From Thermoflexales bacterium (GTDB taxonomy: Bacteria > Chloroflexota > Anaerolineae > J036 > Brachytrichaceae), in contig JAGOCU010000009.1 in the NCBI GenBank assembly GCA_017998555.1, positions 3,461 to 18,860 on the forward strand: a DNA stretch of 15,400 nt, written 5' to 3'. Positions 12,756 to 15,400 of the stretch are shown piece by piece. A model generated the notes under the pieces. That model saw only the letters and a program-made list of their open reading frames with translations. It did no database searches and had not been told where the DNA came from. The position numbers were made by a program, and so were the translations under genes. Positions within the stretch are counted from its first letter, which is position 1; each line of letters starts with the position of its first letter.

Positions 12756-15053
12756 ATGGCGATTCTGGATCGGGTTTCGGCACTGGCGAAGCGGTTCCGG
12801 TCTTTGGGAAATCGCGCGGGTCTGGCCTGCGCCGCCATTGCTCTTGCCCATGCGTTCCTCGGCGGCGTGTACTCCTTGAGCACGCCACTATGGGAGTCCT
12901 ACGACGAAACGGGCCATTACGCCTATGCACGTTATCTCGCCCTGAACAACCGGCTTCCGGCCCGAGATCAAGTCCTGGCGCGCTGGGACGAATCGCATCA
13001 GCCTCCGCTGTATTACTGGCTGGCGTCGCTGCCCATTCGTCTGGTGGATGTGTCTGACGATGCACAACCGCGATACGCAGTTCCAGGAGCTGTCTACGTT
13101 GTGCCCGACCCGGCCTTGGATGCTTTTCCGTATCGCGGGACGGCGCTCGCTTTTCGGGCGGCGCGCATGGTTTCGGTCGTGTTGGGCACCCTTACGATCG
13201 TCTTGACGTATCTGAGCGCAAGGGCGCTGTTTCCAGAAAGGCCAGGTTTCGCCCTTCTGGCAATGTTGCTGCATGGGATGTGGCCGTTGCTGCTCTTTGT
13301 GGGCGGTGTCGTCTCAAATGACGTGGCGATCTCGTTTTTTGGCAGCCTTGCGCTCTGGCTTGCTGCTCGGGTGATGCGGCTCAGCATTGGCGCATCGCCT
13401 CTTTTCGGCTATCTGGGGCTGGCCACTGCGGTGGCCTGCGCGGTGGCCACCAAGGACACTGGACTTGCGATCATGGTCTTTGCGATCGTGATCGTAATCG
13501 TTGACACCGGGCGGCGCATTCCCAAAGAGGGCTGGCGGTCGGTTCTGAATTCCGTCCTCGGCTTTGGGGTTGTGCTGGCGGCTTTTGTCGCGTTTGGCGC
13601 CATCGTCACCGACGGGCGGACGATACGCCAATTCACGACCGCAACCCAGTTGGCGACGAGCCTCACCAGCCAGGGCATTCTGGCGAATACCGCGGGTTGG
13701 CGCGGGCTCGAGTCGTTTGTTCCGATCTATTTTGACTGGTTGTGGCGATTGACCTTCAACACCCTCTTTGGCTCGTTTGGATGGGGTCTGGTGTTGATGC
13801 CTGGGATGTGGTACGACATGGCCCTGGGCGCAGGCATTGTGATCGCCGCAAGTGTGCTTTGGGCGGCCCGCACCCTGAAACATCTGCGCGTGCTGGCCCT
13901 TCTCGGGTTTTTTGTTGTCTGTGTTGCAGCCGCGCCGTTGGCTCGGACGATCAGTTCGGGCAATCTCAGTCTGGTGACCGGCCGCTTCTTTCTGCCGATC
14001 GTGGGGGCGCTGTGTCTGGGCGCCGGCCTGGGATTGGCCGCCCTGCCGCGCCGTTTGGGCCGCGGACTATCGCTCGGTGCCGTCGCGGGCTTGTCCATGA
14101 TCGCAATCCTGACGCCATCAGTCGTCATACAGCCCTTCTATCGGCGGCCAGTACTCCTGGACCCGGTCAGTCCCCCTGCGGCCATGAGTCGCCAACTTGG
14201 CTTGCGCTTTGGGGGCGTAATCGAGCTGCTTGGATATAGCCTGCCCAACAAGGCCTGGCAAGGCGAGTACACTCATATCACGCTTTTCTGGCGCGCCCTG
14301 AAGTCCATCGGCAAGGATTATGGGCTCCGAGTTGAGATGTACGCTCTGGATGGTAACTCGTTTGAGAACGGAGTTGCGGTTACTCCAGGCCGGCAGGTTT
14401 TCCCGACTGGCTTCTGGCAACCGGGTGACACGTTTGCCGAAACCTACACCTTCTGGGTGGCGCCAACGTCGCCCGCGCCGACCCAGGCTCAATTTGGCGT
14501 GATTTGGTACGAAATGGGGGGCGACACACTGGAGTCCGCGCTGACGCCGGAATGCGCAACCGGGCAGCCATGCGATTTCAAGTTTGGCGCGCTCCCTGTT
14601 GGGCTCTCGCGCCGCTCGACGATGGGGCCGCCCGGTGCCGCTCCCGTGTTCAAAGCGTCGATGGCGGCGGGTGAGGTCATGGCATTGAGCGCTTCGACGA
14701 AAGACGAAATCCGCGCCGGTGAGCCGATCTCGCTCTCGCTGCTTTGGCAAGTCCGCCGCAGTCCACTGCCGCGGTTGACCGCCTTTGTGCACCTGGTCAG
14801 CCCTGACGGGGTGGTCGTTGCGCAGGGGGATTCGCCACCGCGCGAAGGCACCTATCCGACAACGGTCTGGTCGGAGACTGAATACATCCCCGACCGCTAT
14901 GCCATCCTGAACACGAACCAGCCTCCGGGCGAATATGTCATACGGTACGGCCTTTATGACCCTGTCTCCGGCGAACGGGCCGCGCTGACGGACCCGGACG
15001 GCAGGCCACTCCGCGACAATGTCATCGACCTTGCCCGGGTGAAGATCCGATAA
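12756..15053 (+). CDS. GT39/ArnT-like membrane glycosyltransferase with two C-terminal beta domains
   Basis: The protein has 765 residues from the ATG at 12756. An in-frame TTG at 12750 would add two and is better spaced from AAGAAGG. About ten or more membrane helices fill residues 20-465. The first extracytoplasmic loop holds YDETGHYAYARYL, with the Asp-Glu pair typical of GT-C enzymes, and then WDESHQPPLYYWLA. Such enzymes move a sugar from a polyprenyl phosphate donor to protein, lipid or polymer outside the membrane. Donor and acceptor are unknown. After the last helix, residues about 480-765 form two related beta domains sharing 'L.WR/L.W' strands and 'FPTGFWQPGD' / 'YPTTVWSETE' motifs. 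The first base of the gene lies 24 nt beyond the protease stop; its end overlaps the opposing gene by 32 nt. Confidence 0.85.
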   Translation: MAILDRVSALAKRFRSLGNRAGLACAAIALAHAFLGGVYSLSTPLWESYDETGHYAYARYLALNNRLPARDQVLARWDESHQPPLYYWLASLPIRLVDVSDDAQPRYAVPGAVYVVPDPALDAFPYRGTALAFRAARMVSVVLGTLTIVLTYLSARALFPERPGFALLAMLLHGMWPLLLFVGGVVSNDVAISFFGSLALWLAARVMRLSIGASPLFGYLGLATAVACAVATKDTGLAIMVFAIVIVIVDTGRRIPKEGWRSVLNSVLGFGVVLAAFVAFGAIVTDGRTIRQFTTATQLATSLTSQGILANTAGWRGLESFVPIYFDWLWRLTFNTLFGSFGWGLVLMPGMWYDMALGAGIVIAASVLWAARTLKHLRVLALLGFFVVCVAAAPLARTISSGNLSLVTGRFFLPIVGALCLGAGLGLAALPRRLGRGLSLGAVAGLSMIAILTPSVVIQPFYRRPVLLDPVSPPAAMSRQLGLRFGGVIELLGYSLPNKAWQGEYTHITLFWRALKSIGKDYGLRVEMYALDGNSFENGVAVTPGRQVFPTGFWQPGDTFAETYTFWVAPTSPAPTQAQFGVIWYEMGGDTLESALTPECATGQPCDFKFGALPVGLSRRSTMGPPGAAPVFKASMAAGEVMALSASTKDEIRAGEPISLSLLWQVRRSPLPRLTAFVHLVSPDGVVVAQGDSPPREGTYPTTVWSETEYIPDRYAILNTNQPPGEYVIRYGLYDPVSGERAALTDPDGRPLRDNVIDLARVKIR

Positions 15054-15400
15054 CGACGGTGCCGATTGCCCGGGTGGCGGTTTGCAGGATGGACAGGGCG
15101 AAGGCCCCAACACACAGCCACCAGCCGACGCCTGGCGTCAGCGCATCTCGATACAGCGCCTCAATTGACGGCCTCACGAGCAGAAAGCCGACTATCGGCA
15201 CGGCAGTGAGCAGAGGCAGAGCCACCATCGCTATTGTGGATGCCTGCGTATCGGCCCGTCTTGCCAAACGTAAGCCGATGCCAAGACCCATGACCGCTGC
15301 CATGCAGGCGAACGTCGCGACGAATTGCAGGCGGAACTCGGGATTGCTCCAACGCTCGAAACGGGGCAGTCCAAACTGGGCCGAGGCCATCGCCATCGCC
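15022..15400 (-). CDS. C-terminal part of an unknown membrane protein, cut by window edge
   Basis: The frame is open from the window's right edge to the TGA at 15024-15022. ATGs at 15396 and 15390 are available, but the frame stays open upstream, so the true start may lie outside. Three hydrophobic segments are visible: FVATFACMAAVMGLGIGL, TIAMVALPLLTAVPIVGFLL, and WWLCVGAFALSILQTATRAIG with a following hydrophobic stretch. The tail IGSSPGQGR is short and basic. No family was recognised. It runs tail to tail with the glycosyltransferase, overlapping its last 32 bases, and no terminator hairpin is visible between them. Confidence 0.6.
   Translation of the reverse strand, partial: AMAMASAQFGLPRFERWSNPEFRLQFVATFACMAAVMGLGIGLRLARRADTQASTIAMVALPLLTAVPIVGFLLVRPSIEALYRDALTPGVGWWLCVGAFALSILQTATRAIGTVVIGSSPGQGR

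Noticed and set aside
14118..15113. 331-codon minus-strand frame over the glycosyltransferase tail
   Set aside because: It is antisense to the repeated beta domains, its composition is rich in Arg, Pro and Gln, and it extends across two convergent genes.

Overview
The window is GC-rich bacterial chromosome with compact gene packing. The most likely source is a Chloroflexota bacterium of the Anaerolineae type. That guess rests on two protein architectures: an M50 protease with a short soluble N-domain, and a large GT39/ArnT-like membrane glycosyltransferase with two extracytoplasmic beta domains. Closely spaced genes and apparently leaderless starts fit but do not prove it. I see no phage, insertion sequence, CRISPR array or defence system. 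Most genes belong to recognisable housekeeping families.

Left end, minus strand (1-3070). The window opens inside a tRNA-Pro(UGG) gene cut by the edge, with a consensus -10 box. Next to it is a small winged-helix-like protein. A gene-free stretch of about 440 bp follows. It carries two inverted copies of a three-hairpin REP-like module. Then comes a compact Fe-S unit transcribed leftward: an A-type Fe-S carrier (HesB/IscA type) with a cysteine-rich tail, a radical SAM protein starting at TTG 10 bp later, and a 70-residue unknown protein whose ATG directly abuts the radical SAM stop codon.

Middle, minus strand (3071-8854). Genes run leftward in the order DinB-like metalloprotein, 1043-residue Asp-box (BNR) beta-propeller protein without a signal peptide, class V aminotransferase/cysteine-desulfurase-like enzyme, and dephospho-CoA kinase. 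A perfect 15-bp-stem palindrome lies past the kinase, before the Fe-S unit.

Right half, plus strand (8993-15053). A tight run carries tRNA-dihydrouridine synthase, a 69-residue orphan ORF, an Est30-like carboxylesterase, SufE, the M50 protease and the glycosyltransferase. All but the last junction touch or overlap by 0-4 nt, which suggests translational coupling. The last gene overlaps, tail to tail, the end of a minus-strand membrane protein that runs off the window.

The two large gene sets diverge from a 138-bp spacer. It holds a perfect 29-bp-stem palindrome (8890-8950) centred between two putative promoters, both close enough to their ATGs to imply very short or absent leaders. Iron-sulfur chemistry recurs: A-type carrier, radical SAM client, desulfurase-like enzyme and SufE. 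The desulfurase-like enzyme and SufE are on opposite strands, so a joint role is inference. The least explained items are the palindromes sharing a GAA/TTC apex, the inverted REP-like pair and the two coupled small ORFs.
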